Positions 42,775 through 51,656 are shown, counted from the first letter of the stretch. The stretch: DNA of 64,000 nucleotides from an uncultured Burkholderiales bacterium (GCA_945952065.1 CAMFGY010000001.1:1-64000), one strand, 5' to 3'. A program made the numbers and translations. Notes: generated by a model from the letters alone, not told the origin.

Positions 42775-44202
42775 TCAGGGGCGTTGGCGCTTTACCACCC
42801 GCGTTTCAAGTTCTGCCGATTGATAGCCGGGGCGCACCCGACAAGCGGCGCCAAATCGCTCCACCATCACCCGGCAGCGCTCGGCCACCCCTGCCGGGCT
42901 GGGCTTGTTGAGCGAACCGCCGCCAGCGGCCTGCCACGCCAGCAAGGCCTCCATCAGGGCCGGGTAAATCGGGTCGGTCAAATAGCTGTGGTCTTTGTCC
43001 TCGGTGAAGACCTGCACCAAACGGTGGCCCTGGCCAGCCGCCGTCATGGTGTGGCGAAACTGCGTTTCCAACTCGACAAAGGCGATCGGGTCATGAATGC
43101 CGTGAACCGTCAAGACGGGCACGCCGATGCGGCCGCTGAGGTCACTGTCTTGGCCAAAGCGCTGCACGGCCCGCGGGTCGGCGGCATAGCGGGCCACCGC
43201 TGCGTTCAGCCAAGCATCGTCGTCAGAACCCCGGTACTGCGCCCCCAGATTCCCCCAAGGGCTCAGCCCCCCGCTGCGCTTTTGCACCACATCCTGGAAA
43301 TGCCAGGTGGCCCAGTTCAAGTGCGACAGCAGCGAGGATTCAGGCACCCGAATCACATCGACCAGGGTTTTCAGGCGGCCTTGCTGCTCGGGCGTGCGCT
43401 GCGAGGCCGGTTGACGCAGGCCCAGGCAGGCCTCGGCGCGATCGGCCAAATCGGCGCGCGTCAGGCTGGCGTCCGCAGGCAAGCCCATCCACAAGGGGTA
43501 CTGGACTTCATCTGGGCGCGGGTGGTTGGCGCACAGGGCTTGGTAGACCACCCGCAAATCGAGCCGGAAGTCATACGAACGTGTACCCCCGCCCAGCACG
43601 CCATTGCTGAGCAAGACCGCGTCATAGGCCGGTTTGGCGGCGTCGGGCCCGGCGTACAGCTCGGCGGCCTTGGCCGCGACGCCGGCGCCCCAGGACTGGC
43701 CGTGCAAGATCGTGGTGCGCGGCTTCGCCACATGCTGCTCAAAAATCTGCCGCAAACGCTCGGTGTCTTCGGCGGCTGAGCGCAGCGCCACGCCGCCTTG
43801 ACGGAAGCTTGAGCCCGCCCAGGCATAGCCGGCCTTGACCATGATGGCCCAGCGCTTCAAGTCCTCGACGCTGCGCTCGGCCTTGGGCGCGCCCAGCTCC
43901 GGGCCACCATGGGCGTGCAACACCAGAACCCCGCGCCATTCGGGAGGCATGGCGATCAGGTAGAAGGCCCCGGCCTGATCTTGCCCGCCCCAGCAGCGGC
44001 TGCCGGCCGGCAGCTCCGCCGGGCAGTCGCGAGGCTGCGGGGCCGGCTCGGATGCCGAGAGCAAGCGCGCCTGCTGGCCCGGGTCAGGGCGCGCTTCAGG
44101 GCTGGCACAGGCCGCCAGCAAACCGCCCAACAAAGCGCCTAACAAAGCGCCTAACAAAGCGGCGGCCATAGGCCTCAACAAATGCCGCGACCAAGGCCCC
44201 AT
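42775..44202 (-). CDS. Lipoprotein alpha/beta hydrolase
   Basis: The product has 475 residues. The start at 44202 follows GAGGGGG. The signal contains the repeated LLGA block and a lipobox L-L-A-A-C, Cys about 32. The hydrolase fold follows: VLVLHAHGGPELG, the nucleophile elbow ILHGQSWGAGVAAKAAELY (Ser in G-Q-S-W-G), and later VLTVHGIHDPIAFVELE (Asp region) and EDKDHSYLTDPIY with the His. There is a conserved Cys pair in the N-terminal DCPAELPAGSRCWGG. It likely sits on the outer membrane. A substrate cannot be named. Alternative start: Met 12 residues in. Confidence 0.8.
   Translation of the reverse strand: MGPWSRHLLRPMAAALLGALLGALLGGLLAACASPEARPDPGQQARLLSASEPAPQPRDCPAELPAGSRCWGGQDQAGAFYLIAMPPEWRGVLVLHAHGGPELGAPKAERSVEDLKRWAIMVKAGYAWAGSSFRQGGVALRSAAEDTERLRQIFEQHVAKPRTTILHGQSWGAGVAAKAAELYAGPDAAKPAYDAVLLSNGVLGGGTRSYDFRLDLRVVYQALCANHPRPDEVQYPLWMGLPADASLTRADLADRAEACLGLRQPASQRTPEQQGRLKTLVDVIRVPESSLLSHLNWATWHFQDVVQKRSGGLSPWGNLGAQYRGSDDDAWLNAAVARYAADPRAVQRFGQDSDLSGRIGVPVLTVHGIHDPIAFVELETQFRHTMTAAGQGHRLVQVFTEDKDHSYLTDPIYPALMEALLAWQAAGGGSLNKPSPAGVAERCRVMVERFGAACRVRPGYQSAELETRVVKRQRP
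44129..44164. repeat. 12-base tandem repeat in signal peptide
   Basis: Three consecutive copies of AACAAAGCGCCT (the last ends GGCG) encode the repeated L-L-G-A in the lipoprotein hydrolase signal. A fourth degenerate copy stands at 44117-44128. The unit is a multiple of three, so copy changes keep the frame. Confidence 0.85.
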
Positions 44203-44287
44203 CCAAGCCCCCCTCGACCCACTCAAACCGCTTCGCTGCACCACCACACTCCCAAGACCACGTTTGCAGATCGAACCCGACCCATTG

Positions 44288-45589
44288 TCAGCCCGCAAGC
44301 GGCTTGCGCCTGTGCCATGCCATGAATGCCCCGCCCAAGGCGAACAAGGCCCAGGTGCCGGGCTCTGGAACGGCTTGGGCAAAACCGAGCTGGGCGGCCG
44401 CAATTTGTTGCAGGCCCCAAGCCTCGGACTCGCTGATGCCCAAGTCCAGGGCCGCTTGCTCTTGGCGGCCCAAGGACTGCGGGTCCAAACCGGTGATGCT
44501 GCCGAACAGGGTCAGCGCACTCAGGTAAGAGCCATATTTGCTGGCATGGGTGCGATCCAACCACCACAAATTGAGCCCATTGCCGCCTTCCTCAAAGGTG
44601 CCACTGGCGTTGTAGAAGCCGCTGCCCTTGGCCAAGCCTTGATCGACGGCGCGCTGGAAAGCGTCGCCCACCGGCACCACGCCGGCAAAGCCGCTGTTGC
44701 TGCTGGCCTTGTCGTAAAACGATTTGTGCAAATCGCTGCTCATGGCGGCCAAGCTGCCGTAATACAAGACGGCGTCACCGCCGGCCGCACTGGTGTCCAC
44801 AATGGGCCGGCCATCGCTGGTGGTTTTGTCGGGCGTGGTGATTTTGTGCGCCTCCACCATGTCCGGGCGGGCCCAGGTCTGCTCCAGATACACCTGGGTG
44901 CTGGCCCGGGCGTTGGGGTTGGCGGCGATATTGCGCACCGTGTTGCAGCTGGTGCTGCTCAAGCCTGTGGCGGTGCAATTGCTCAGGCTGCCGAACAACT
45001 GCGCCTCGGTATAGCTTTGCGCGGCGCCGTTGTGAATGAAGCGCTCAAACTGATCGGCATAGGCATTGAAGGTGGCCAGGTTGGCGTTCTTGCCCTTGCC
45101 GGGCGGCAGCGCGGCATCGCTTTGCTCTTGCAAGACCACTTTGTCCCAGGCCTTGCTGGCCACGTTTTCGCGCAGTTTCCAATCGCTGTTGGCGGTGTTC
45201 AAAAACTGGCCCCGCAGCGAGGCCGCATTGCGGGTGGACAGCGAGACGTCATAGTTCAAACCCGCCTGATCGGTCATTTTTTTGAACACCCCGGGCACGC
45301 CGCCCCAGGGATGCTGCTCAAACGAACCGCCCACGCTGGGCGCGGTGCCGATGGGATAGCTGTTCGTGCCCGAGGGATTGATCGCATTGAACGCCGCCGT
45401 CAGGTCATGCACATTGGCGGCGTTGTAGCTCATCACCGGGTCCACCCGACCGAAGGTGTAGCTGTTGCCCACAAACAAAATGCTGATGGGCTCGGCCGCC
45501 CAAACGCTGGCAGCACTGCCGCTCACCACCATGGCCAAAGCCAGCTGCCACGCCGCCGAAGCGGCGGCCCTTGAACACCTTGCGCGCAT
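44288..45589 (-). CDS. PEP-CTERM-anchored SGNH-type hydrolase
   Basis: The product has 433 residues: a long signal ending SVWA, then SGNH block I ISILFVGNSYTFG (Ser in G-N-S), a middle motif KVVLQEQSDAALPP, and block V WLDRTHASKYGSYL (Asp-x-x-His type), followed by a spacer and the sorting tail VPEPGTWALFALGGAFM plus WHRRKPLAG. The chain thus looks like a surface-attached esterase or polysaccharide deacetylase/esterase. The exact substrate is unknown; PEP-CTERM enzymes often act on matrix polymers. It is divergent from a LysR gene (122 bases). Confidence 0.85.
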   Translation of the reverse strand: MRARCSRAAASAAWQLALAMVVSGSAASVWAAEPISILFVGNSYTFGRVDPVMSYNAANVHDLTAAFNAINPSGTNSYPIGTAPSVGGSFEQHPWGGVPGVFKKMTDQAGLNYDVSLSTRNAASLRGQFLNTANSDWKLRENVASKAWDKVVLQEQSDAALPPGKGKNANLATFNAYADQFERFIHNGAAQSYTEAQLFGSLSNCTATGLSSTSCNTVRNIAANPNARASTQVYLEQTWARPDMVEAHKITTPDKTTSDGRPIVDTSAAGGDAVLYYGSLAAMSSDLHKSFYDKASSNSGFAGVVPVGDAFQRAVDQGLAKGSGFYNASGTFEEGGNGLNLWWLDRTHASKYGSYLSALTLFGSITGLDPQSLGRQEQAALDLGISESEAWGLQQIAAAQLGFAQAVPEPGTWALFALGGAFMAWHRRKPLAG

Positions 45590-45711
45590 TGGAGTCTCCT
45601 GTTGTTGTCCGTTTTTGCGAGGCTTTGCCAGCCTGCGGCGAACTATGAAGACCGCAGGCTCATTCAGTCAAATATCATCAAACCCCTCAGTCCATACTTT
45701 TTGCATATGCC

Positions 45712-46653
45712 ATGACACCCAGCAGCCCGCCGCTTGAGTTGCGCCAATTGCGCTACTTCCAGGCCGTGGCCGAGGAAGGCCATATGACGCGGGCGGCCGC
45801 CCGGCTGGGCATTCAGCAACCACCGTTGAGCCAGCAGATCAAAGCCCTGGAGGCCCAGCTGGGCTTGCGCTTGTTCGAGCGCCACCCCAAAGGCGTCAGG
45901 CTGACGGAAGCGGGCCAGCTGCTGCACACCGAAAGCACCCGGCTCTTGCGCGAGATGGCGCAGATGCAGCAGCGCATGGCGCGCTTGGCCCAGGGCCAGC
46001 AAGGCGAAGTCAGCGTGGGCTTCACCAGCTCGGCCGCAGCCCATCGCTTCACACCCGCCGCACTGCGCGAATGCCGGCGCCGCTACCCCGACATCTCACT
46101 GCGCCTGAGCGAAGACAACGCCGCCGAGCTGAGTGCCGCGGTGCTGGCCCATCGCCTCGATTGCGCCTTGATCCGCGTGCCGGTGACGCTGCCGGAGGAA
46201 CTCTGTTTCGAAACCCTGTTCCATGAGCCGGTGCGGGTCGCGCTGCCGGCGGACCATGGCTTGCTGAGAGACGAGCGGGGCCGCAAACGCAAGACCTTGC
46301 GCCTGAGCGATTTGCGCGAACAGCCGCTGATCTTGGTTCGGCGCAGCGGCGCGCCCGGTCTGTACGCCAACCTGCTGCGGCTGTGCGAGGCTCGCGGCTT
46401 CACGCCGCGCATCGAGGCCGAAGTCGAGCGCATGATGAGCAATCTGAACCTGGTGGCGGCAGGCGCCGGCCTCAGCGTGGTGCCGGCCTCCATGCGCAAT
46501 ATGCATGCGCAAGACATCGAGTACCTGCCCCTGAGCGACGCCGATGAGCTCGACGCGCCCATGACCTTGGTGCGCCGGCGCGGCCCCAGCGTCGGCGCAT
46601 CGGCCACCTTCATGACGCTGCTGCGCGCGCAGGCCGCAGCCCAAACCCCGTGA
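45712..46653 (+). CDS. LysR family transcription regulator
   Basis: The product has 313 residues. N-terminal LRQLRYFQAVAEEGHMTRAA and LGIQQPPLSQQIKALEAQLG form the winged helix-turn-helix, as in the BenM/CatM branch. The effector domain follows from about 90 (GEVSVGFTSSAAAHRFTPAA). It is divergent from the PEP-CTERM SGNH gene and overlaps the next gene, a Bug-type receptor, by GTGA; such pairs often regulate uptake or catabolism of aromatic or organic acids. The effector is unknown. Confidence 0.9.
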   Translation: MTPSSPPLELRQLRYFQAVAEEGHMTRAAARLGIQQPPLSQQIKALEAQLGLRLFERHPKGVRLTEAGQLLHTESTRLLREMAQMQQRMARLAQGQQGEVSVGFTSSAAAHRFTPAALRECRRRYPDISLRLSEDNAAELSAAVLAHRLDCALIRVPVTLPEELCFETLFHEPVRVALPADHGLLRDERGRKRKTLRLSDLREQPLILVRRSGAPGLYANLLRLCEARGFTPRIEAEVERMMSNLNLVAAGAGLSVVPASMRNMHAQDIEYLPLSDADELDAPMTLVRRRGPSVGASATFMTLLRAQAAAQTP

Positions 46654-47678
46654 CCGCCCACCCAAGCACCCGCCGCCGTCTTTTGGGCCGCAGCGCCCGC
46701 CTGGCCGCGAGCCTGGGCCTGCTGCTTGATGCCTGGCCAAACACGGCCTGGGCGGGCGCCGGCCCCGGACTGGATCGACCGCTGCGCCTGATTTTGGTCT
46801 ACCCGCCCGGCGGCATCAGCGACCTGATCGCCCGCAGCCTGGCCAAGCTCTTGAGCCCGCGCTTGAAGCAGCCGGTCCTGATCGAGCATCTCCCAGGTGC
46901 CGGCGGTCAAAGCGGCTTGGAAGCCTTGGCCCGCGCCCGCCCTGATGGGCATACGCTGGCGTTTTCAGCCATCACGCCCTTGAGCCTGACCCCTTGGTTG
47001 CGGCGCCATGGGCCGGGGCCAGGCCCGAGTGCGGCCCTGGGGCTGATGCCGATTGCCGGCGTGATGCACACCCCCATCCTGCTGGTGGGGACCCCAGCGC
47101 TGGGCCCCGACACCCTGGCCGCAACCCTGCAACTCGCCCGCGACAAACCTCAAGCCCTGCGCTGGGCCACCTCGGGCTTGGGCACCAACGGCCATCTGGT
47201 GCTGGAGCAGTTGCAGCTGGCCAGCGGCGCCAGCTTCAGCCACATCCCCTACAAAGGCGGCGGCCAACAGCTCAACGACGCACTCTCCGGGCAATTTGAG
47301 CTGCTCTCCACCAATTTGGCGCCACTGCAGCTGCAATACATCCGCGCCGGCCGGCTGAAGCCTTTGGCCGTCGGGGCGCCGGGCCCGGTGCACAGCCTGC
47401 CGGACTTGCCCACTTTCGCGGCGCTGGGTTATCCGCAAGCCAATCTGAGCTCGCTGTTTGGCATCTTCGGCCCGCCCGGCATGCCCGAGGAGCGCGCCGA
47501 CTGGCTCAACGCCGAAATCAACCACGCCCTGATGCAGGCCGAACTGCAGGCCCAGCTGCTCACCATCGACAACCTCCCCGCCCCGGGCAGCCGCGCCGAC
47601 TTCGCCAAGCAAATTGCCGAGGCCTCAGCCCGCAACCGCAAATTGCTGGAAGCCGGCCGGCTGTTCACCCTCCCCTGA
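46650..47678 (+). CDS. Bug/TctC family tripartite solute receptor
   Basis: The product has 342 residues; GTG at 46650 overlaps the LysR stop. A twin-Arg-like signal (RRRLLGRSARLAASLGLLL) is followed by the Bug motifs: LILVYPPGGISDLIARSLAK, IEHLPGAGGQSGLEALA, IPYKGGGQQLNDALSGQF and FGIFGPPGMPEERADWLN. It is a periplasmic carboxylate-binding protein. No TctA or TctB membrane genes are in the window, which is common for this greatly amplified Burkholderiales family. It is translationally coupled to its LysR gene. Confidence 0.9.
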   Translation: MTAHPSTRRRLLGRSARLAASLGLLLDAWPNTAWAGAGPGLDRPLRLILVYPPGGISDLIARSLAKLLSPRLKQPVLIEHLPGAGGQSGLEALARARPDGHTLAFSAITPLSLTPWLRRHGPGPGPSAALGLMPIAGVMHTPILLVGTPALGPDTLAATLQLARDKPQALRWATSGLGTNGHLVLEQLQLASGASFSHIPYKGGGQQLNDALSGQFELLSTNLAPLQLQYIRAGRLKPLAVGAPGPVHSLPDLPTFAALGYPQANLSSLFGIFGPPGMPEERADWLNAEINHALMQAELQAQLLTIDNLPAPGSRADFAKQIAEASARNRKLLEAGRLFTLP

Positions 47679-47710
47679 AGCCTCTGACGCACCATGCTGC
47701 GCCGCCGGGT

Positions 47711-47716
47711 TAGAAT
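47711..47716 (+). promoter_or_regulatory. -10 box of tRNA-Arg
   Basis: TAGAAT ends 14 bases before the 5' end of the tRNA. No good -35 hexamer is evident at 17 bases. Confidence 0.5.
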
Positions 47717-47730
47717 GCGCGTCCAACCCA

Positions 47731-47805
47731 GCGACCGTGGTGAAGTGGATATCATTGGGCCCTCCGAAGGCTTAGGCGCAAGTTCGATTCTTGCCGGTCG
47801 CACCA
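47731..47805 (+). tRNA. tRNA-Arg(CCG)
   Basis: Folded by hand into a complete cloverleaf: acceptor GCGACCG with CGGTCGC, a 4-base D stem (GTGA/TCAT), anticodon stem GGGCC/GGCTT with loop CTCCGAA (anticodon CCG), T stem GCAAG/CTTGC with loop TTCGATT, and an encoded ACCA end. It reads CGG codons. A terminator follows at once. The 3' end of this gene is the left edge of the atypical segment 47.8-53.4 kb. Confidence 0.95.
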
Positions 47806-47810
47806 GATAC

Positions 47811-47838
47811 AAAAACGGCACCTCCTGGGTGCCGTTTT
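47811..47838 (+). terminator. tRNA-Arg terminator
   Basis: ACGGCACC-TCCTG-GGTGCCGT, a stem of about eight base pairs flanked by A on the left and T runs on the right, stands six bases after the tRNA end. Confidence 0.85.
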
Positions 47839-48093
47839 CTTTTTCTTTTAATTTCTTTTTCGCTTGCGCCCAGCCCCGTGACAAGTCGGGCATAAGTTGG
47901 CTTTATTGCCAACACATGCCTTATCGCAAGCTCAGCCACCATAGGGTTGACGCTGCTTTGTAAGACGAATGGCTTGCCGCTTCCGTCGTGACTGAAACTG
48001 AAGAGTCTTCTTCTCTGGCGACACCAATTCCGCCGCCAACCTCTTGCAAGAACCGAGCGGTTCCGCAGGAGAGACAGAGTACAAGGCGCAACA
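47839..48093. other. Gap after tRNA-Arg, no supported gene
   Basis: This 255-base stretch begins the A+T-richer segment. The minus-strand frame across it and the tRNA is spurious. I found no integrase fragment, no copy of the tRNA 3' end and no strong hairpin apart from the terminator. Confidence 0.5.
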
Positions 48094-48693
48094 TCACCCA
48101 CAACAAGCGGCTCGCCACGCTGCCCGCAGCGCCAAGGCATCGGCCAATGCATGATGGCGCTCAAGTCCTCGATACATACTGGACTCAAGCCAACTTGCCT
48201 CAGCGGCGAGCGCACCCTCGGCGCCGCCGGTGATGTTGTCGATGTTTTTCGGCACCAGCAAGGGTTGAACCCGATCCCAAATGCTGGCCTCCAGCATCGC
48301 ATCTCGCAATAGGTCAAAGTCATGGTCGTAGTCGTATGCGACGGTGATCTGCTCGCTAGCGCCGGCGACTAGCGCAATGAACCACTGACCAGCGCGATAG
48401 CCCAACTCTCGGGCCATGCACTTCGTCGTAGGCAGTCTGCCGAATTGAAGAGTCACGGTATTGCGGGTGAAGTTGCTCGAGGCCTGAAGTCGCGCCTGGC
48501 CGATAGGGTCCATAGCCAAGTCAAGCTCCGCATACATCTCGGAGCCATCCATCGAAACCATTGAAAAGCTCAGCAGAGCAGCCTGTCGGAGTTGGGTGAG
48601 GTGGTCCTCGATGCCTCCCTGTTCAAATCCATCGAACAAGTACAGACCATCGCAGAAGATTGGTTGACCCAATCCACCGAATTTCGACCGCAT
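48094..48693 (-). CDS. Rv2179c-like 3'-5' exonuclease, degenerate N-terminus
   Basis: The product has 199 residues from ATG at 48693. The C-terminal two thirds fit the DEDDh/Rv2179c-like family: LLSFSMVSMDGSEMYAELDL, then TVAYDYDHDFDLLRDAM (exonuclease II Asp) and GLERHHALADALALRAAW (exonuclease III His-x4-Asp). The N-terminus should carry F-D-T-E-F just before the LLSF strand, but reads I-E-D-H-L-T after a stretch of unrelated residues, so the first catalytic acidic pair seems lost. The gene may be a decayed or re-initiated fragment. An alternative start at 48771 does not restore the motif. Confidence 0.55.
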   Translation of the reverse strand: MRSKFGGLGQPIFCDGLYLFDGFEQGGIEDHLTQLRQAALLSFSMVSMDGSEMYAELDLAMDPIGQARLQASSNFTRNTVTLQFGRLPTTKCMARELGYRAGQWFIALVAGASEQITVAYDYDHDFDLLRDAMLEASIWDRVQPLLVPKNIDNITGGAEGALAAEASWLESSMYRGLERHHALADALALRAAWRAACCG

Positions 48694-48817
48694 GACGCAC
48701 TTGAGGCTACACCGTCCAAGCAGCGCATGACCCGATTGATCAACACACCTGCCGCAAACTCTAGAAATCAACTGTCTTCATGACAGCTGAGTTTAGGCGT
48801 CGACTTCTACCGGAAGT

Positions 48818-48899
48818 TTCGAAACGAAGAATTCGAAAATGAAGTAATTGCGCTGGTCCCTCAAAATTGATTAGCATCCCGCAATTGATTTTTACTTCA
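48818..48899. promoter_or_regulatory. Repeated palindromes upstream of barrel gene
   Basis: Two TTCGAA palindromes stand 14 bases apart (48818-48823, 48832-48837). TGAAGTAATTGCG at 48840-48852 pairs with CGCAATT..TTACTTCA at 48880-48899. The region is A+T-rich and lies directly before the ribosome site of the gene at 48911, so it probably carries the promoter and operator. Confidence 0.45.
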
Positions 48900-48910
48900 G
48901 AGAGGTTCTT

Positions 48911-49714
48911 ATGCCTGGCAGGATCCATCGCATGAAATTAATGCCTGTGAATGCTTCCTCAGGTCTGCTCACATTGATAGGGGCTCTCCTTTCCTTCGCT
49001 TCTCAAGCCGCAGACCCAAAAGCTGAAGTTGACAACGGTACAGACCCAACGCGTGTTTCGAACCAGGTGTTGGCTCGTTATGAGCACACAGCTTTGCGGA
49101 ACGGGTTCAAAAGCGACATCTTGCGATTGAAATACATCACGCCAGTCGGGTTTCATAAGGATTACGCATTGAGTCTTGAAGTTCCGATCTCGTCTGTTGA
49201 CGTGCTGGGGAACAACAACTACTCAATGGGCGACGTCGCGCTGGGCCTTTCCCATGTTTTTGGTTTGACTCGTGAAGGTGGTTACGTCGCCAAGGCGGAA
49301 ATTGTGTTTGATACGGCTCATCGTCACGAACTGGGATCCGGAAAGAATGTCTTCAAGGGGTCATTCATCAAGGCCTGGTTCCTTTCAGATGGAGCCATTT
49401 TTGCGCCTGCGCTGGTCCACGAGGAGAGTTTTTCCGGGCGACATGGACGAGCAGACGTCAGCCGCACCACGATGGACTTCTACTATGTTCCCAAGATGGC
49501 TGATCCAAAAAATCTGGTCACCTTCGATCCCAATTTCGTCCGTGATTGGGAGAGTAAACAGGTTTTTGGCGGTTTGGCTGTCACGCTTGGACGCATGACT
49601 GGCAAGGCTTTCGGTGGCAATCAGATTTTCTTCGTAAAGCCTAGCGTATTTGTCGGCGGGCAAAGACCCGCCAACTTGGGGGTAGAAGTGGGCTACAAGG
49701 TCATCGGTTTCTGA
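48911..49714 (+). CDS. Outer-membrane beta-barrel protein (transporter-like)
   Basis: The product has 267 residues; ATG at 48911 follows AGAGAGG. The signal ends ASQA. The mature part is regular alternating strands with turns (LRLKYITPVGFHKDYALSLE, SMGDVALGLSHVFGL, GGYVAKAEIVFDT, GLAVTLGRMTGKAFGGNQIF) and ends in a terminal aromatic, GYKVIGF, the signature for barrel insertion. It resembles the MetA/phenol-type outer-membrane transporter group in shape only. Base use is clearly A+T-richer than the backbone. A remnant of a second barrel gene follows at 49868. Confidence 0.7.
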   Translation: MPGRIHRMKLMPVNASSGLLTLIGALLSFASQAADPKAEVDNGTDPTRVSNQVLARYEHTALRNGFKSDILRLKYITPVGFHKDYALSLEVPISSVDVLGNNNYSMGDVALGLSHVFGLTREGGYVAKAEIVFDTAHRHELGSGKNVFKGSFIKAWFLSDGAIFAPALVHEESFSGRHGRADVSRTTMDFYYVPKMADPKNLVTFDPNFVRDWESKQVFGGLAVTLGRMTGKAFGGNQIFFVKPSVFVGGQRPANLGVEVGYKVIGF

Positions 49715-49867
49715 AAAACTCCACCCCTGAGTGATATGCCCAAACCGTCATTCAACAGATAAACCGCTTGGGATAAGAAGAAGGTTTTCAATAAATCAAT
49801 TGGTGTGCTCGTGCCGTTATTTCGTTTGAAGTACTTGCTGCCCGTCTTGGCGCTTGGGCCCGCCTAA

Positions 49868-50062
49868 AACACAGCGAACACTATTACCCATTCCAAGAAG
49901 GGCAATAATTTCCTCCTCGAGTGGGCTGTTGGTCACGACTTTGCGCCAAGTTTTACGCTAGATCTTGCCGACCATAGCTATCGCCAACTGACAGGTGACT
50001 GGGGTTCAGGTGCGACTTTGGAGCTTTTGAACATAAGTGTCGACGTTACGGGTCGGCGCTGA
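49868..50062 (+). pseudogene. Remnant of SphA/MetA-type outer-membrane protein gene
   Basis: The open frame from 49868 to the stop at 50060-50062 encodes a 64-residue piece with the C-terminal strand pattern of SphA/phenol-transport barrels: KKGNNFLLEWAVGHDFAPSF, then YRQLTGDWGSGATLELLN. There is no start, no signal peptide and no upstream half in any frame, and the end departs from the usual final aromatic. The stretch 49715-49867 before it is non-coding. Confidence 0.6.
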
Positions 50063-50243
50063 TGTACTCGACCATGGCGCGTAACTTACCGCTAAACATT
50101 GCCACCCGATACCACAAAAAATTCAGTGCCGAGAATCAATCCATGAACAGCTCGCTTTCTCACTGCCACGGTCCCGCGCTGACTGTACTTAGGCATGGCG
50201 ATGAGGAAAGTTCAAACGGCTCCACCGAATGGATACAGAAAAC

Positions 50244-51656
50244 ATGAAAATCACCCTATCAAAATCCATCTTCTGCATGCTTGCCCCGTTCTCGCTTATT
50301 CCGATTGCATTTGCAAACATGCAAACAGAAACAAGCCCCGCAGAAGCTCGCACCATCGCCAAGGATGCCTATATCTATGGCTATCCGATGGTAGATGGTT
50401 ACCGCGTCCAATACACCTATTTCAATGATCGAAAGAATTCTGAGTACAAAGGGGTTCGAAACCAGGTGCACAGCACTGCCCGCGTTTACACACCGGAAGA
50501 TACGGCAATTATTGGCCCAAACTCGGACACCCCGTACTCGACCCTTGGCATAGATCTTCGCACTGAACCATTGGTTCTTACCGTGCCAAAAATTGAGCCG
50601 AACCGCTATTTCAGCATTCAGCTGATTGACGCGTACACATTCAATTTCGATTACATTGGAACCCGAACAACAGGCAACGATGGCGGTAGTTTTCTCATTG
50701 CAGGGCCCAATTGGAAAGGTGAAACTCCGAAGAGCATCAAAAAGTTATTCCGGTCCGATACCTATCTTGCGCTCGCTGCATATCGAACGCAGTTGTTCAA
50801 TCCGAGCGACATAGAAAATGTGAAGAAGATTCAAGCCGGCTACAAGGTGCAACCACTGTCGACGTTTCTCGGCCAATCCGCACCCAAACCCGCACGCTCA
50901 ATTGATTTTATTAAACCACTCACGCCCGAGGCGCAGAGAACCTCGCCCGAATTCTTCAATATCCTGAATTTCATTCTCCAATTCTGCCCCACTGACCCGT
51001 CTGAAACTGAACTTTTGGCACGATTCGCCAAGATCGGCGTCGGTGCCGGCAACCGTTTAGACACGGCAAAACTCTCCCTTGAAATGAAGACGGCGATCGA
51101 GCAGGGCATTGCCGACGCATGGGCTGAATTCGCGGAGTTCAAAAAGACCAAGTTTGATACGGGACAAGTAACCTTCGGAGACATGTTCGGTACCAGACAG
51201 TTTCTGAAGAACAATTATTTCTACCGTTTTGCAGCTGGCGCAATCGGCCTTTACGGAAATTCGAAGCAGGAAGCCATGTATCCGTACTATGGTATCGACT
51301 CCGATAGGCAGCCACTGACTGGCTCCAAGCAATACACCTTGCGCTTTGCACCGGATCAGCTGCCTCCTGTCAATGCCTTCTGGTCGGTGACCATGTATGA
51401 ATCGCCGAGAAGCCAGCTCTATGCAAATACGCTCAACCGCTACCTGATCAATTCGTCGATGCTTCCACAGCTCACGCGCGACCCTGACGGCGGCCTGACA
51501 ATAGTCATCCAGAATGAATCCCCCGGCAAAGACAGGGAAGCCAATTGGCTGCCGGCACCGAAAGGCCCGTTCGTCATGGCGATGCGCCTCTATTGGCCAA
51601 AAGATGAAGCCGTTGATGGCACATGGACCGCGCCGTCGTTGATGCCGGTAAAGTAA
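50244..51656 (+). CDS. DUF1254/DUF1214 exported protein
   Basis: The product has 470 residues; start at 50244 (an ATG 15 bases earlier is possible). A Sec signal ends in AFA. The DUF1254 part: AKDAYIYGYPMVDGYRVQYT, then GPNSDTPYSTLGIDLRTEPL and YFSIQLIDAYTFNFDYIGTR. The DUF1214 part in the C-terminal third: YGIDSDRQPLTGSKQYTLRF, FWSVTMYESPRSQLYANTLN and WLPAPKGPFVMAMRLYWPKD. Function is not established for this family. Base composition is about half G+C by eye. The next gene is a second member of the same family. Confidence 0.85.
   Translation: MKITLSKSIFCMLAPFSLIPIAFANMQTETSPAEARTIAKDAYIYGYPMVDGYRVQYTYFNDRKNSEYKGVRNQVHSTARVYTPEDTAIIGPNSDTPYSTLGIDLRTEPLVLTVPKIEPNRYFSIQLIDAYTFNFDYIGTRTTGNDGGSFLIAGPNWKGETPKSIKKLFRSDTYLALAAYRTQLFNPSDIENVKKIQAGYKVQPLSTFLGQSAPKPARSIDFIKPLTPEAQRTSPEFFNILNFILQFCPTDPSETELLARFAKIGVGAGNRLDTAKLSLEMKTAIEQGIADAWAEFAEFKKTKFDTGQVTFGDMFGTRQFLKNNYFYRFAAGAIGLYGNSKQEAMYPYYGIDSDRQPLTGSKQYTLRFAPDQLPPVNAFWSVTMYESPRSQLYANTLNRYLINSSMLPQLTRDPDGGLTIVIQNESPGKDREANWLPAPKGPFVMAMRLYWPKDEAVDGTWTAPSLMPVK

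Noticed and set aside
47772-48323. Minus-strand frame of 183 codons across the tRNA
   Set aside because: It reads through the tRNA and its terminator; the ending SGATGKNRTC is a classic artefact of translated tRNA sequence.
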